64,000 bases of DNA from Parashewanella tropica (GCF_004358445.1 NZ_CP037951.1:2653501-2717500), one strand, 5' to 3'. Positions 24,578 to 35,216 are shown, counted from the first letter of the stretch. Program-made: numbers and translations. The notes: generated by a model not told the origin, from the letters alone.

Positions 24578-25483
24578 ATGTTTGATCAAACTTCTGTATA
24601 CAACACCCTTAACATGTTTGCTTTTCTAGCTATCGAGCTAAGTATTTTGTTTCTTGTGATCAGCTACATCGTAGGAATTCTTCAGGAATATATACCTCCT
24701 GCAAAAATTCAAAATATTTTGAGCAGTAAAAATGGAAAAGGTTACATCGTTGCTGGCTTTTTAGGTGCAATTACACCATTTTGCTCATGCTCCACTATTC
24801 CTTTTTTAAAAGGGTTAATCCGAGCACAAGCAGGATTTGGCACCATGATGGTATTTCTATTTGCTTCGCCACTTTTGAATCCAATTATCATTGGACTGTT
24901 TACCGTAACCTTTGGCTGGAAAGTAGCACTGTTTTATTTTGTTATGGCCATGAGTGTGTCTGTCTTAGCAGGATATTTACTGGAAAAGCTGGGCTTTGAA
25001 AAACATATCAAAGCTGAAGCTTATCTTGAGCCTAAAACGGCGCCAAAATGCTGTGGAAGTAAGCCAAAACCCGTTAATAAATGGTCTAAAATTTGGAAAA
25101 GTACATGGACGGATTTCAAGAAAGTTCTTCCTTATTTGTTTGGTGGTATTGCCATTGGCTCGATGATTTATGGATTCATGCCTGCTGAATTTGTCGCTAA
25201 GTTTGCAAGTTCTGACAATCCATTTGCCATTCCAGTAGCGGCTGTAATTGGTATTCCACTTTACATTCGGGCTGAAGCCGTTATTCCTCTAAGTGCTGCA
25301 TTAGCCGCAAAAGGTATGGGATTAGGAGCGGTAATGGCATTGATTATTGGTAGCGCTGGTGCCAGCTTAACGGAAGTCGTTCTTTTAAAATCAATATTCA
25401 AAAATCAGATCATTATGGCGTTTTTATTTATTGTTATCGCTATGGCCATCAGTGCAGGGTATCTCTATTCACTCGTATTCTGA
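24578..25483 (+). CDS. permease of the DUF318/ArsP family
   Basis: 301 aa, about eight membrane segments. The motif TPFCSCSTIPFLKG (near residue 68) is the hallmark of the ArsP/YraQ permeases, whose cysteines bind trivalent organoarsenicals; the second half repeats the fold (PLYIRAEAVIPLSAALAAKGMGLGA). The central cytoplasmic loop has PKCCGSKPK, another thiol site. Likely exports methylated or aromatic arsenicals or a related metalloid across the inner membrane. Regulated by the divergent ArsR. Confidence 0.82.
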   Translation: MFDQTSVYNTLNMFAFLAIELSILFLVISYIVGILQEYIPPAKIQNILSSKNGKGYIVAGFLGAITPFCSCSTIPFLKGLIRAQAGFGTMMVFLFASPLLNPIIIGLFTVTFGWKVALFYFVMAMSVSVLAGYLLEKLGFEKHIKAEAYLEPKTAPKCCGSKPKPVNKWSKIWKSTWTDFKKVLPYLFGGIAIGSMIYGFMPAEFVAKFASSDNPFAIPVAAVIGIPLYIRAEAVIPLSAALAAKGMGLGAVMALIIGSAGASLTEVVLLKSIFKNQIIMAFLFIVIAMAISAGYLYSLVF

Positions 25484-25492
25484 AGGGGAATT

Positions 25493-25521
25493 ATGAGTGG
25501 TTGATCTTTTTAACCACTCAT
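25493..25521 (+). terminator. hairpin after the permease gene
   Basis: ATGAGTGGTT (25493-25502) pairs with AACCACTCAT (25512-25521); the loop holds a T tract but none follows the stem. Probable terminator or attenuating hairpin before the next gene. Confidence 0.5.
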
Positions 25522-25561
25522 CACCTTCCATTAAGCCCCTGTTGAGTTAATCCATCTGATA

Positions 25562-27277
25562 ATGCAAAAAAGCACTCAGCATAAAAACAAAATGCCTCAA
25601 AATAATCCTGATAAAAATACAGTTAATTGTTTAAATTTTCTTAATACTTATCAAACTCACGAAGTCAGTAACCAACCTGAATGGCCTCGGGTTAACTTAT
25701 TCTCAAATGATCAAATTTTACAATTTTGGCTTAAAACCTTTAACGGAAATTGGGGAACTCAACGCCTAAGCATAATGGGGAAATTCTACGGGAATGAAGG
25801 CGTAGAACTAGGTGAACAAGCCAATCAACTCCCTCCTAAATTACAAACTCATGATCGCAACGGAAATCGAATTGATGTAGTCGAGTACAACTCAAGCTAC
25901 CACCAATTAATGCACTATGCCATTGAGCATAAGATACACGCGCTCCCTTGGACTGACGATAAACAAGGTTCACATGCTGTACGTGCAGCAATGGAGTTTC
26001 TTCATATGCAAGCCGATGCTGGCTCTGGCTGCCCGCTCACGATGACCTTTGCTGCAGCGGCAACGTTAAAGCATTGCCCATCCCTTGCTAACATTTGGCT
26101 TCCGTTATTACTGTCTAATTCTTACGATGGCTCCGATCGCCCATACTTTGAAAAACAAGGCATCACTATCGGAATGGCCATGACTGAGAAACAAGGCGGT
26201 TCTGATGTTAGGCGTAATACCACTTTTGCTTCACCCATCAATAAGCGCGAAAATGGAGCTGCATATTTACTTGTTGGACATAAATGGTTTTGTTCTGCTC
26301 CTATGTCTGATGCTTTTTTCGTTCTAGCGCAAACCGACAGCGGATTATCCTGCTTTTTACTTCCGAGATGGACACCAGAAGGTGAAAAAAATCGGTTCCA
26401 AATTCAAAGATTAAAAAACAAGTTAGGCAATCATTCTAACGCATCATCCGAAATCGAATATCGCGGCGCATTCGCATGGTTAATCGGAGAAGAAGGTGCT
26501 GGTGTAAAAAGCATTATTGATATGGTATCTCTCACTCGCTTTGATTGTATGGTTGGCTCTTCGGCATTAATGCGTTCAGCTTTATCTCATGCCCTTAACT
26601 TCACTACTCAAAGGCACGTTTTTAAGTCAGTATTAAGTAAAACTCCACTGATGAAAAATGTATTAGCTGATTTAGCACTTGAATCAGAAGCTGCAACAGC
26701 GCTTTCATTTAGAGTCGCTCATGCACTTGATAAGCAAGATATTCCAACTGAAAAAACATTTATTCGATTTGCCACAGCCGTAGGTAAGTATTGGATTTGT
26801 AAACGCGCACCACATTTTATCTACGAAGCAATGGAATGCATTGGTGGAATTGGATATATAGAAGACAATTATTTACCCAGACTTTATAGAGAAGCACCAG
26901 TAAATGCGATTTGGGAAGGCTCTGGAAACATTCAATGTCTGGATTTGATGAGAGCGATAATGAAACAACCTCAAGATCTAGATAATTTATTAACCTTATT
27001 AAAAGGCGCTTCTGGTCGCTACGATAATTTCGATCTCTTTCTTTCAGAATTCATTGATAACAAAGAGTTGATTACTCAAAAAGAGGGGCAATTGAGGAGC
27101 GTAATAGATAAACTTGCTAAGTTACTCATAGCGAATACGCTCATTATTTATGGCGAACCTAAAGTTGCAGAAATTTATTGCATGGAAAAGCTAACGTCTT
27201 CATGCAGCAACAGCATAGGGACGCTTTCCGAATCTGTAGACTTTGATTTTTTAATTGAAAGGGCTTTATTAATCTAA
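25562..27277 (+). CDS. AidB-like acyl-CoA dehydrogenase
   Basis: 571 aa, slightly longer than E. coli AidB (541 aa). Key AidB-family features: ITIGMAMTEKQGGSDVRRNTT near residue 210, LVGHKWFCSAPMSDAFFVLAQ, LTRFDCMVGSS, and EAMECIGGIGYIEDNYLPRLYREAPVNAIWEGSGNIQ. AidB binds FAD and DNA and is tied to the adaptive response to alkylation; isovaleryl-CoA-type dehydrogenase activity is weak. No Ada site is obvious. Start: ATG 25562 has a poor RBS; a Met 10 codons later is an alternative. Same strand as the permease, about 80 bp away behind a hairpin. Confidence 0.85.
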   Translation: MQKSTQHKNKMPQNNPDKNTVNCLNFLNTYQTHEVSNQPEWPRVNLFSNDQILQFWLKTFNGNWGTQRLSIMGKFYGNEGVELGEQANQLPPKLQTHDRNGNRIDVVEYNSSYHQLMHYAIEHKIHALPWTDDKQGSHAVRAAMEFLHMQADAGSGCPLTMTFAAAATLKHCPSLANIWLPLLLSNSYDGSDRPYFEKQGITIGMAMTEKQGGSDVRRNTTFASPINKRENGAAYLLVGHKWFCSAPMSDAFFVLAQTDSGLSCFLLPRWTPEGEKNRFQIQRLKNKLGNHSNASSEIEYRGAFAWLIGEEGAGVKSIIDMVSLTRFDCMVGSSALMRSALSHALNFTTQRHVFKSVLSKTPLMKNVLADLALESEAATALSFRVAHALDKQDIPTEKTFIRFATAVGKYWICKRAPHFIYEAMECIGGIGYIEDNYLPRLYREAPVNAIWEGSGNIQCLDLMRAIMKQPQDLDNLLTLLKGASGRYDNFDLFLSEFIDNKELITQKEGQLRSVIDKLAKLLIANTLIIYGEPKVAEIYCMEKLTSSCSNSIGTLSESVDFDFLIERALLI

Positions 27278-27284
27278 CAGCAAC

Positions 27285-27316
27285 CAAAAAAAAGAGCACT
27301 CTAGATAGAGCGCTCT
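27285..27316 (-). terminator. terminator of the eda operon
   Basis: On the minus strand, AGAGCGCTCTA (27316-27306) pairs with TAGAGTGCTCT (27303-27293) and is followed by a run of eight T. It lies just past the eda stop and also faces the end of the aidB-like gene. Confidence 0.85.
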
Positions 27317-27344
27317 AAATGCTAAAATTTTCGATTAATATCGA

Positions 27345-27989
27345 TTATATGTTAGCCAAAGCTTCTTTACATAGCTCAGTAATCTTATTCCAATCACCTA
27401 CTTCAATCGCATCTGAAGGTGCGATCCAGCTGCCACCAATACAATCAATAAAGTCTAGCTCAAGGTAGTCTTTATAGTTTTTAGGTGAGATTCCGCCAGT
27501 CGGGCAAAAACGAATGTCTTTCGGAAGTGGTCCAGCAAAGGCTTTTAATGTTTTCACACCACCTGAGGCTTCCGCAGGGAAGAATTTTAAGTGCTTATAG
27601 CCAAGCTCTAAGGCGGTCATGATTTCAGAAATCGTAGCCACACCAGGGAACATAGGGACGCCAGATTGTGTACCTGCTTTCAATAAGTCAACAGATGCAC
27701 CGGGAGTAATAATAAACTCTGAACCCGCATCAATCGCTTGTTGAAGCTGCTCTTCATTCAATACGGTACCCGCGCCTACTAATGCTTCAGGCACTTCTTG
27801 CTTGATTAGCTTAATTGCTTCTAATGCACATTCAGTTCGTAAGGTAATTTCTAAAACAGAAATACCACCGGCAACTAAAGCTTTTGCTAAAGGAACGGCA
27901 TGTTCAAGCTTTTTTATCACCATTACAGGAACAACAGGACTGCGTTTAAATACTTCAGCAGGTTGTAAAGACCAATTATTATTTACCAT
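27345..27989 (-). CDS. eda: 2-keto-3-deoxy-6-phosphogluconate aldolase
   Basis: 214 aa, the usual length. TIM-barrel aldolase with AGGISVLEITLRT (catalytic Glu), VGAGTVLN, FIITPGAS, HLKFFPAEASGG (Schiff-base Lys in KFFPA) and FCPTGGIS. Splits KDPG to pyruvate and glyceraldehyde-3-phosphate, the last step of the Entner-Doudoroff path. Follows edd by 15 bp on the same strand. Confidence 0.95.
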   Translation of the reverse strand: MVNNNWSLQPAEVFKRSPVVPVMVIKKLEHAVPLAKALVAGGISVLEITLRTECALEAIKLIKQEVPEALVGAGTVLNEEQLQQAIDAGSEFIITPGASVDLLKAGTQSGVPMFPGVATISEIMTALELGYKHLKFFPAEASGGVKTLKAFAGPLPKDIRFCPTGGISPKNYKDYLELDFIDCIGGSWIAPSDAIEVGDWNKITELCKEALANI

Positions 27990-28004
27990 TTTGTGTTCCT
28001 TGTA

Positions 28005-29831
28005 TTAATACAATTCATCAACTGCTTGAGTGCAACGTGCACCTGTTTCAGGGCTACTTAAATTACTTCTCAGTGCACTAAATAGCTCGCGACCCATTCC
28101 ATAGTGAGACTTTCTTAAATCGATGGTTTCTGCTTCACGATTGGATAATTCGTTGTCATCAACCAATAAAGACAATTCACCAGTTGTCGCGTCGATTCTG
28201 ATCAAATCATCATCTTTGATTTTGGCAATCAAACCACCGTCAATTGCTTCAGGCGTTAAATGAATGGCAGCAGGGACTTTACCTGAAGCACCAGACATGC
28301 GACCGTCGGTGAGTAATGCCACACGGAAACCTTTATCTTGCTGAGAGCCTAGCAAAGGGGTGAGTTTGTGAAGTTCAGGCATACCATTGGCTTTTGGTCC
28401 CTGCCCTTTTACAACCACAACACAGTCCTTATCTAAACCGCCAGCATCAAAAATAGCTTGAAGCTTGTTTTGATCATCAATCACAACTGCTGGCGCTTCA
28501 ACAACACGGTTTTCAGGTTGTACGGCAGATACTTTAAGTACAGCGCGACCTAAATTACCTTTCATTAACTTCAAACCGCCATTAGGCTGAAACGGAGACT
28601 CAACACCCGTCAACACTTCTTTATCTAGGCTTTCTGTTGGACCATCAACCCAAATTAATTCACCATCGATTAACTTTGGTTCCATGGTGTATTTATTTAG
28701 GCCGAAACCAGCAACTGTGTTTACGTCTTCATGCAACAAACCTGCATCCAGTAACTCACGTACTAGATACGCCATACCACCAGCCGCATGGAAGTGGTTT
28801 ATGTCGGCATGACCGTTTGGATATACACGGGCTAAAAGCGGCACTACATCAGATAATTCAGAAAAATCATCCCAGTTAATGATAATGCCAGCCGCTCTCG
28901 CTGCTGCAACAATATGCATGGTTAAGTTGGTAGAGCCACCAGTCGCAAGTAAAGCAACAATGCCGTTGACTAAAGACTTCTCATTAACAATTTCACCGAT
29001 TGGTGAATATTGAGCACTGTGCTCAGTCAAACGACATACTTGATGCGCAGCTTTAGTGTTTAATGCTGCACGTAGCGGATCATCAGGATTCACAAAAGAA
29101 GAACCTGGAAGTTGAAGTCCCATGACTTCTAGCATTAACTGATTTGAGTTAGCCGTACCATAGAAGGTGCAAGTACCCGCACTGTGATATGACTTAGATT
29201 CCGCTTCGAGCAGTTCATCACGCCCCACTAGACCTTGAGCGAACTTTTGGCGAACGCGCGCTTTTTCTTTATTTGGAATACCCGACTTCATTGGTCCAGC
29301 TGGAACAAACAGCATTGGTAAATGACCAAAACTCAGCGCACCAATTAATAAACCAGGAACAATTTTGTCGCAAATTCCTAGCAATAAAGCACCATCAAAC
29401 ATATTGTGAGATAGACCCACAGCTGATGCCATTGCAATGATTTCACGACTAAGTAAGCTTAACTCCATGCCCGGTTGACCTTGAGTCACACCATCACACA
29501 TTGCCGGTACACCACCAGCAACCTGAGCAACACTGCCTACTTGATTACAAGCTTTTTTCAGTATTTCAGGGTAATCAGCGTAAGGCTGATGAGCCGAAAG
29601 CATGTCATTGTATGCGGTAACAATACCGATATTGGCCTTATTAAATTGCTGTAGCGACGTTTTATCTTCTGAGCTACAAGCTGCAAAGCCATGTGCGAGG
29701 TTACCGCAACTTAACGAACTACGATGAACACCTTTTGCTTGTGCATCCTTCAAAGCTGCAAGATAGTTAGCGCGCGTTTCTTTGCTACGCTCAATAATCC
29801 TGTCAGTAACGGATTGAATAACTGAATGCAT
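28005..29831 (-). CDS. edd: 6-phosphogluconate dehydratase
   Basis: 608 aa, as in E. coli (603 aa). IlvD/Edd family: cysteine ligands of the iron-sulphur cluster in the [29 protein letters not shown] and [13 protein letters not shown] regions. Converts 6-phosphogluconate to KDPG in the cytoplasm. Oxygen-sensitive cluster expected. Second-last gene of the zwf-pgl-edd-eda block; 130 bp separate it from pgl, enough for an internal promoter, though no clear HexR site is seen there. Confidence 0.95.
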   Translation of the reverse strand: MHSVIQSVTDRIIERSKETRANYLAALKDAQAKGVHRSSLSCGNLAHGFAACSSEDKTSLQQFNKANIGIVTAYNDMLSAHQPYADYPEILKKACNQVGSVAQVAGGVPAMCDGVTQGQPGMELSLLSREIIAMASAVGLSHNMFDGALLLGICDKIVPGLLIGALSFGHLPMLFVPAGPMKSGIPNKEKARVRQKFAQGLVGRDELLEAESKSYHSAGTCTFYGTANSNQLMLEVMGLQLPGSSFVNPDDPLRAALNTKAAHQVCRLTEHSAQYSPIGEIVNEKSLVNGIVALLATGGSTNLTMHIVAAARAAGIIINWDDFSELSDVVPLLARVYPNGHADINHFHAAGGMAYLVRELLDAGLLHEDVNTVAGFGLNKYTMEPKLIDGELIWVDGPTESLDKEVLTGVESPFQPNGGLKLMKGNLGRAVLKVSAVQPENRVVEAPAVVIDDQNKLQAIFDAGGLDKDCVVVVKGQGPKANGMPELHKLTPLLGSQQDKGFRVALLTDGRMSGASGKVPAAIHLTPEAIDGGLIAKIKDDDLIRIDATTGELSLLVDDNELSNREAETIDLRKSHYGMGRELFSALRSNLSSPETGARCTQAVDELY

Positions 29832-29961
29832 GTTTGCCTCCTACGGGCATATTCAATTTATCATGTTTCTCAATTACCATGCCTGAACAAACAAGCATTC
29901 ACCGCCTTACTCAAAACAAAGGCTGAAGTACCATAAATTGGAATAGGTAAGCTTGAGAAAA

Positions 29962-30672
29962 TTAACAACTCCAATAAACATCTACTGGGGTTTGAGATTG
30001 AGAAAGCACTGCTCGAATCGGCATCTCGCTCACATCGTCACTTCGCTGAGCTTGGCGATACACATCAAGCTTAGACTCACCCACTAAATGTAAAAATACT
30101 TGGCGACTAGAAAGGATCCTTGGTTTAGTCAGAGTAATACGCTCATGTGGAGCACTTGTAGGAGTTACTGCAACACAAGTCTTTTCACTTGTGAGCGCAT
30201 TTTCTAACTCTGACGATGGTGCACATGGGAACCATGAACACGTATGACCATCATTTCCCATACCTAAAATGACAACATCAAACTTGTCTGGGAAATGCTC
30301 CAATTTTTCACTGGCTAATGCCGCACCTTCAACAGCCGTTGCGAACATATTTTTAAGACCAGTAAATTTGGCAGATGCTGCTTTATTTTGCAGTAAATGC
30401 TCACGCACTAACGCTTCGTTTGAAGCTGAGTCAGTTGCATCAACCCAACGCTCATCTGCAAGCGTGATATATACACTCTGCCAATCAATATTTTTGTTAC
30501 TCAATAACTTAAAAAGTGCAACCGGCGTTGAACCACCTGAAACGACTAAACTGGCTTTCCCTCGGTTGTCGACACCTTCTTGTAATAAGGTCGCGATTTT
30601 GTCAGCAAGTTTTTCTGCCAATTGTGTGGCACTATCAAATGACTTAAATACCGCTTCTTTCATTGTATTCAT
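29962..30672 (-). CDS. pgl: 6-phosphogluconolactonase (DevB/SOL type)
   Basis: 236 aa. ASLVVSGGSTPVALFKLL, VYITLADERWVDATDSASNEALVREHLL and FDVVILGMGNDGHTCSWFP are the DevB-type signatures. Hydrolyses 6-phosphogluconolactone made by Zwf. Two in-frame ATGs (30672 and 30663); the second has GGA 8 nt upstream and may be the true start. Lies 51 bp after zwf. Confidence 0.93.
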   Translation of the reverse strand: MNTMKEAVFKSFDSATQLAEKLADKIATLLQEGVDNRGKASLVVSGGSTPVALFKLLSNKNIDWQSVYITLADERWVDATDSASNEALVREHLLQNKAASAKFTGLKNMFATAVEGAALASEKLEHFPDKFDVVILGMGNDGHTCSWFPCAPSSELENALTSEKTCVAVTPTSAPHERITLTKPRILSSRQVFLHLVGESKLDVYRQAQRSDDVSEMPIRAVLSQSQTPVDVYWSC

Positions 30673-30723
30673 TCCAATATTTTGTCATTGCAAGAGAGAC
30701 GAACTCTCTTGCTAGCAATAAGG

Positions 30724-32196
30724 TTACTCGTCCCAAGAACGACCGTCTTTACTGATCAAAGCGACTGAAGCAACAGGTCCCCATGAGCCCGCAGGGTACG
30801 ACTTAGGCTTTTCACCAGCGTGATCCCAAGCATCCATAATTCCGTCTACCCACTGCCAAGCTTGTTCAACTTCATCACGGCGAACGAATAAGGCTTGGTT
30901 GCCATTCATTGCTTCATGCAATAATCGTTCGTAGGCATCTGCAATACGGTCGTTTTTAAAAGTATCCGAGAAACTTAAATCCAACTTGGTGGTTTGTAAG
31001 CGCTGCTTTTGCTCTAGTCCTGGTACTTTATTCATCATCTGAATTTCCACACCTTCATGTGGTTGAAGACGAATAGTCAACTTGTTTGGTGGCAAGTTAC
31101 GATAGCTATCACGATATAAGTTATGAGGTGGATTTTTAAAGTAAACGACGATTTCTGAACTCTTAAATGGCATACGTTTGCCACTTCTTAAGTAGAATGG
31201 CACGCCAGCCCAACGCCAATTATCAATATCGACTCTTAAGGCAACAAAGGTTTCTGTATTTGAATCAACATTTGCCCCTTCTTCTTCCAAATAACCCGGA
31301 ACCGCTTTTCCTTCTAAGAAACCTGCACTGTATTGTCCACGAACTGTATTTTCATAAACATTATCTGAATTGATACGACGTAATGATTTCAGTACTTTTA
31401 CTTTTTCATCACGAATGCTGTCAGCATCTAAATCTACAGGTGGATCCATTGCAACTAAGGTAAGGATCTGTAACAAATGGTTTTGGATCATGTCGCGCAT
31501 CTGACCCGCTTTATCAAAGTAGCCCCAACGCCCTTCGATACCTACGGCTTCAGCAACGGTAATTTGCACATGATCAATCGTGCGGTTATCCCATTTCGAA
31601 GCAAAAAGAGAATTGGCAAAACGAAGTGCAATCAGGTTTTGAACCGTTTCTTTACCAAGGTAATGGTCGATACGATAAATTTGAGATTCGTTAAAATAAG
31701 TAGAAACTTGGTCGTTGATGACTTTTGAACTTTCAAGATCATTACCAATTGGTTTCTCTAAAACCACTCGAGTTTCAGAGTTGATCAACTGCTGCTCGTT
31801 TAGGCAACGACAGATATCACCGAATAGGAAAGGAGGCGTTGCAAAATAATTGACCATAACTCGTTTATTGAGATCAATTATGTCATGAAATTTCTCGTAA
31901 CTTTCAGAATTGGTAAATTCAGCGCCAATATAAAAGCAACGCTCAATAAACCTTGCTAAAGTGTCTTCACAAAGGTCTTCTTTTACAAATGTTTTAAGCG
32001 CTTCGGTAACGCGCTGATGGTATTCATCTTGACTAAAATCGTCTTTAGCAACACCAATAACCCTTGTATCTTCAGCCAGTAAATTCGCTTTATCTAGCTG
32101 ATATAAAGAAGGCAATAGTTTTCGTCTTGCTAAATCGCCTTTAGTACCAAACAATACAAAATCACAAGCTTTAGCATCTGAGCTTTTTTTACTCAT
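30724..32196 (-). CDS. zwf: glucose-6-phosphate 1-dehydrogenase
   Basis: 490 aa from ATG 32196 (E. coli Zwf is 491); AAGGAG lies 11-12 nt upstream and GTG 32199 is an alternative. FVLFGTKGDLARRKLLPSLY binds NADP (GxxGDLA), and RIDHYLGKE contains the catalytic His and substrate Lys. Makes 6-phosphogluconolactone and NADPH. First gene of the Entner-Doudoroff block, divergent from hexR, with a HexR-like site upstream. Confidence 0.95.
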   Translation of the reverse strand: MSKKSSDAKACDFVLFGTKGDLARRKLLPSLYQLDKANLLAEDTRVIGVAKDDFSQDEYHQRVTEALKTFVKEDLCEDTLARFIERCFYIGAEFTNSESYEKFHDIIDLNKRVMVNYFATPPFLFGDICRCLNEQQLINSETRVVLEKPIGNDLESSKVINDQVSTYFNESQIYRIDHYLGKETVQNLIALRFANSLFASKWDNRTIDHVQITVAEAVGIEGRWGYFDKAGQMRDMIQNHLLQILTLVAMDPPVDLDADSIRDEKVKVLKSLRRINSDNVYENTVRGQYSAGFLEGKAVPGYLEEEGANVDSNTETFVALRVDIDNWRWAGVPFYLRSGKRMPFKSSEIVVYFKNPPHNLYRDSYRNLPPNKLTIRLQPHEGVEIQMMNKVPGLEQKQRLQTTKLDLSFSDTFKNDRIADAYERLLHEAMNGNQALFVRRDEVEQAWQWVDGIMDAWDHAGEKPKSYPAGSWGPVASVALISKDGRSWDE

Positions 32197-32267
32197 CACC
32201 AACCACACTCCTTTCAATATCTGTGACACTTGCCAGAGAAAATTGGCAAATCCTCACACAATTTTGT

Positions 32268-32282
32268 TGTAATATAACAACA
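32268..32282. promoter_or_regulatory. HexR-type operator upstream of zwf
   Basis: TGTAATATAACAACA departs by one base from the HexR consensus TGTARTWWWAYTACA. It is also part of a wider palindrome (TGTTGT-AATATA-ACAACA, 32265-32282). It lies about 70 bp before zwf and 300 bp before hexR. HexR releases DNA when KDPG rises, so the site would derepress zwf on sugar. Confidence 0.6.
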
Positions 32283-32580
32283 GAACCGAACAAATGCACC
32301 TGCAAATTGAAAAAATGCAAGATTTATCATGTAGCCAGTTCTGATCAAAATCTGGTATTCTTTTTGTTCATTAATTACTGTAGTTATAAAAATCTTTTCA
32401 GATTTGATACAAAAAGTTACGCGCATGCTACCAAGCACAATTATTTGTTATTGGTATAACAGTTCATTTCAGGGAAGAACATATAGTTAAATCAATATAG
32501 ATTGGCTGCATTGAAAGCACTAATTTATGTCGATTTAGCTATAGAATTATTACAACTTATATAGAGCGGACACATATAGC

Positions 32581-33435
32581 ATGAACACCCTAGAAAAAGT
32601 TCAAAACAGTCTAATCCACTTTAGTAAATCAGAGCGTAAAGTTGCTGAAGTAATTTTAGCTTCGCCTCAAACGGCCATTCACTCAAGCATAGCAACCTTA
32701 GCCAAAATGGCAGATGTAAGTGAGCCAACGGTCAACCGCTTTTGCCGCCGCCTAGACACTAAAGGATTCCCTGACTTTAAACTGCACCTAGCCCAGAGTC
32801 TGGCTAATGGTACACCTTATGTAAGTCGACATGTAGAAGAAGATGACTCAGCTGATTCATATACCACCAAAATCTTTGAATCATCAATGGCTTCTTTAGA
32901 TTTAGCTCGTCAAAGCCTTGATATGAATGCGATCAACCGCGCCGTTGATATCCTTACTCAAGCTAAAACCATTTCATTCTTTGGTCTTGGTGCATCTTCG
33001 TCTGTTGCTCACGATGCTCAAAACAAGTTTTTCCGCTTCAATGTGCCTGTTATTTGCTTCGATGATGTATTAATGCAGCGTATGAGCTGTATCAACTGCA
33101 ATGATGGTGATGTTGTTGTACTTATCTCGCACACAGGGCGTACTAAATCTCTTATTGAAATCGCTAAGCTTGCCCGTGAAAATGGAGCCGCCGTTATCGG
33201 CATTACAGCTCGTAATTCACCATTATCACTTGAGTGTACTTTAGCGGTTACTATGGAAGTTGGCGAAGATACTGATGTCTTTCTACCAATGGCATCTCGC
33301 TTGGCTCAACTGGTTGTAGTTGACGTACTATCAACCGGCTTTATGTTACGCCGAGGCCCACGCTTTAGAGACAACCTAAAACGTGTAAAAGAAGTATTAA
33401 AAGAATCACGAATCAACAAAGATTTGACCGAATAG
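32581..33435 (+). CDS. hexR: HexR, RpiR-family regulator of central carbon metabolism
   Basis: 284 aa. N-terminal RpiR helix-turn-helix (IATLAKMADVSEPTVNRFCRRLDTKGFPDFKLHL), then a SIS sugar-phosphate domain (ISFFGLGASSSVAHDAQNKF, VVVLISHTGRTKSLIEIA). KDPG is the known effector in Pseudomonas and Shewanella. Divergent from zwf and upstream of pykA, the arrangement of the HexR regulon in Shewanella, Vibrio and relatives. Confidence 0.93.
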   Translation: MNTLEKVQNSLIHFSKSERKVAEVILASPQTAIHSSIATLAKMADVSEPTVNRFCRRLDTKGFPDFKLHLAQSLANGTPYVSRHVEEDDSADSYTTKIFESSMASLDLARQSLDMNAINRAVDILTQAKTISFFGLGASSSVAHDAQNKFFRFNVPVICFDDVLMQRMSCINCNDGDVVVLISHTGRTKSLIEIAKLARENGAAVIGITARNSPLSLECTLAVTMEVGEDTDVFLPMASRLAQLVVVDVLSTGFMLRRGPRFRDNLKRVKEVLKESRINKDLTE

Positions 33436-33443
33436 TTCAAATT

Positions 33444-33474
33444 ATGACAGAAGTTCGACCTGGACTTCTGTCAT
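33444..33474 (+). terminator. terminator after hexR
   Basis: ATGACAGAAGT (33444-33454) and ACTTCTGTCAT (33464-33474) form an 11-bp stem with a 9-nt loop, followed by TTATTC. Separates hexR from pykA. Confidence 0.75.
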
Positions 33475-33660
33475 TTATTCTCAAAAAATTTTGTGTTTGC
33501 TCACAAAAAATTCTTTTCATCCTCTCATTTTGGTGTAACTTTCCTACATTACAATCAGAACTTTGGTAAAATAATTCAAAATTATTCGAGATGCAGGCTT
33601 TCAAGATTGTACCCAACGCCACGATTTTGAATATTTGCATGTCGAATAGTTTTTACTTTT

Positions 33661-33710
33661 AACCTAAAACATCAGTTAGCTACGTTTTCAAGTGAAAACG
33701 TTTTAGGTTT
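33661..33710. promoter_or_regulatory. nested inverted repeats upstream of pykA
   Basis: CGTTTTCA-AG-TGAAAACG (33683-33700) is a perfect palindrome. It overlaps the right arm of a wider 10-bp repeat, AACCTAAAAC (33661-33670) with GTTTTAGGTT (33700-33709). Only one of the two foldings can form at a time. The pair lies 45-90 bp before the pykA ATG, so it may be an operator or a leader switch. Nothing else gene-like is seen in 33475-33753. Confidence 0.45.
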
Positions 33711-33753
33711 AACAGAATTCTTTCATAAATTTGATCCATTAACGGAGTTTCTC

Positions 33754-35193
33754 ATGTTCCGCAGAACTAAGATCGTTACCACCCTTGGCCCAGCTACTGA
33801 CCGCGATGACAATTTGCGCAAAATCATTGCAAAAGGTGCAAACGTTGTTCGTCTAAACTTCTCTCACGGCTCACCAGAAGACCATTTAAAACGAGCGACT
33901 GATGTAAGAAATATCGCTAAAGAACTTGGTGTTAACGTGGCTATTTTAGGTGACTTACAAGGCCCTAAGATTCGTGTTTCTACCTTTAAAGACAACAAAA
34001 AAGTCCAACTAGATCTTGGTCAGCCTTTCGTTCTTGATGCAGAGCTTGCAAAAGGTGAAGGTGATGAAAACCATGTTGGTATCGACTATAAAGAACTTCC
34101 AGATGACGTAAACATTGGTGACATCTTGATGCTTGACGATGGCCGCGTTCAATTACGTGTTGAAAAAGTTGAAGGTCGTAAAGTTCACACTACCGTTACT
34201 GTTGCCGGTCCTCTTTCAAACAACAAAGGTATCAACAAGCAAGGTGGTGGTCTTTCTGCTGCTGCACTTACTGACAAAGATAAAGCTGACATCATCACTG
34301 CAGCTGAAATCAAAGTTGATTATCTAGCCGTTTCTTTCCCACGCACAGGCGCTGACTTAGACTATGCTCGCCGCCTAGTTAACGAAGCGGGTCACAACCC
34401 AATGATCGTTGCTAAAGTTGAACGTGCAGAAGCCGTTGAAACTCAAGAAGCTATGGATGATGTGATCAAAGCGTCTGACGTTGTAATGGTTGCTCGTGGT
34501 GACTTAGGTGTTGAAATCGGTGATGCAGCTCTTGTTGCTGTTCAAAAGAAACTGATCCAACGTTCTCGTCAGTTAAACAAGGTAGTTATCACTGCGACTC
34601 AAATGATGGAGTCAATGATCACTAGCCCAATGCCAACTCGTGCAGAAGTGATGGACGTTGCAAATGCGGTACTGGATGGTACCGACGCAGTAATGCTTTC
34701 TGCGGAAACCGCTGCTGGTGACTTCCCTGAAGAAACCGTAACAGCTATGGGTAACGTATGTGTTGGTGCAGAAGCGCACCCAAGCATTCGTGTTTCTAAG
34801 CACCGCCTAGACCAAACTTTCGATTCAGTAGAAGAAACGATTGCAATGTCTACCATGTATGCAGCAAACCACCTAAACGGCATTAAAGCGATTATTGCGC
34901 TAACAGAGTCTGGTTCTACACCTAAACTTATGTCACGCATCAGCTCTGCCCTTCCTATTTTTGCACTTTCTCGTCACGAGAAAACGCTTGCAAAAATGGC
35001 TCTTTACCGTGGTGTTAAGCCAGTTTACTTTGACTCGACTCAGCACAGTGCTGACGCTCTAGCAAAAATGGCTTTAGAAGAGTTAGTTAAGTCTGGTGAC
35101 CTACAGTCTGGTGATATGGTTCTAATGACGAAAGGTGACGCAATGGAAACCATTGGCGGCACGAACACTTGTAAGGTTTTGATTGTAGCTTAA
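33754..35193 (+). CDS. pykA: pyruvate kinase
   Basis: 479 aa, matching type II PykA (480 aa). [24 protein letters not shown] at the start; catalytic core with [33 protein letters not shown] and [22 protein letters not shown] (each part of the standard signature). Makes ATP and pyruvate from PEP, downstream of the Entner-Doudoroff genes next door. ACGGAGT lies 6-7 nt before the ATG. Confidence 0.94.
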   Translation: MFRRTKIVTTLGPATDRDDNLRKIIAKGANVVRLNFSHGSPEDHLKRATDVRNIAKELGVNVAILGDLQGPKIRVSTFKDNKKVQLDLGQPFVLDAELAKGEGDENHVGIDYKELPDDVNIGDILMLDDGRVQLRVEKVEGRKVHTTVTVAGPLSNNKGINKQGGGLSAAALTDKDKADIITAAEIKVDYLAVSFPRTGADLDYARRLVNEAGHNPMIVAKVERAEAVETQEAMDDVIKASDVVMVARGDLGVEIGDAALVAVQKKLIQRSRQLNKVVITATQMMESMITSPMPTRAEVMDVANAVLDGTDAVMLSAETAAGDFPEETVTAMGNVCVGAEAHPSIRVSKHRLDQTFDSVEETIAMSTMYAANHLNGIKAIIALTESGSTPKLMSRISSALPIFALSRHEKTLAKMALYRGVKPVYFDSTQHSADALAKMALEELVKSGDLQSGDMVLMTKGDAMETIGGTNTCKVLIVA

Positions 35194-35216
35194 TAGCCAC
35201 TGTTAACTTGTGATTA

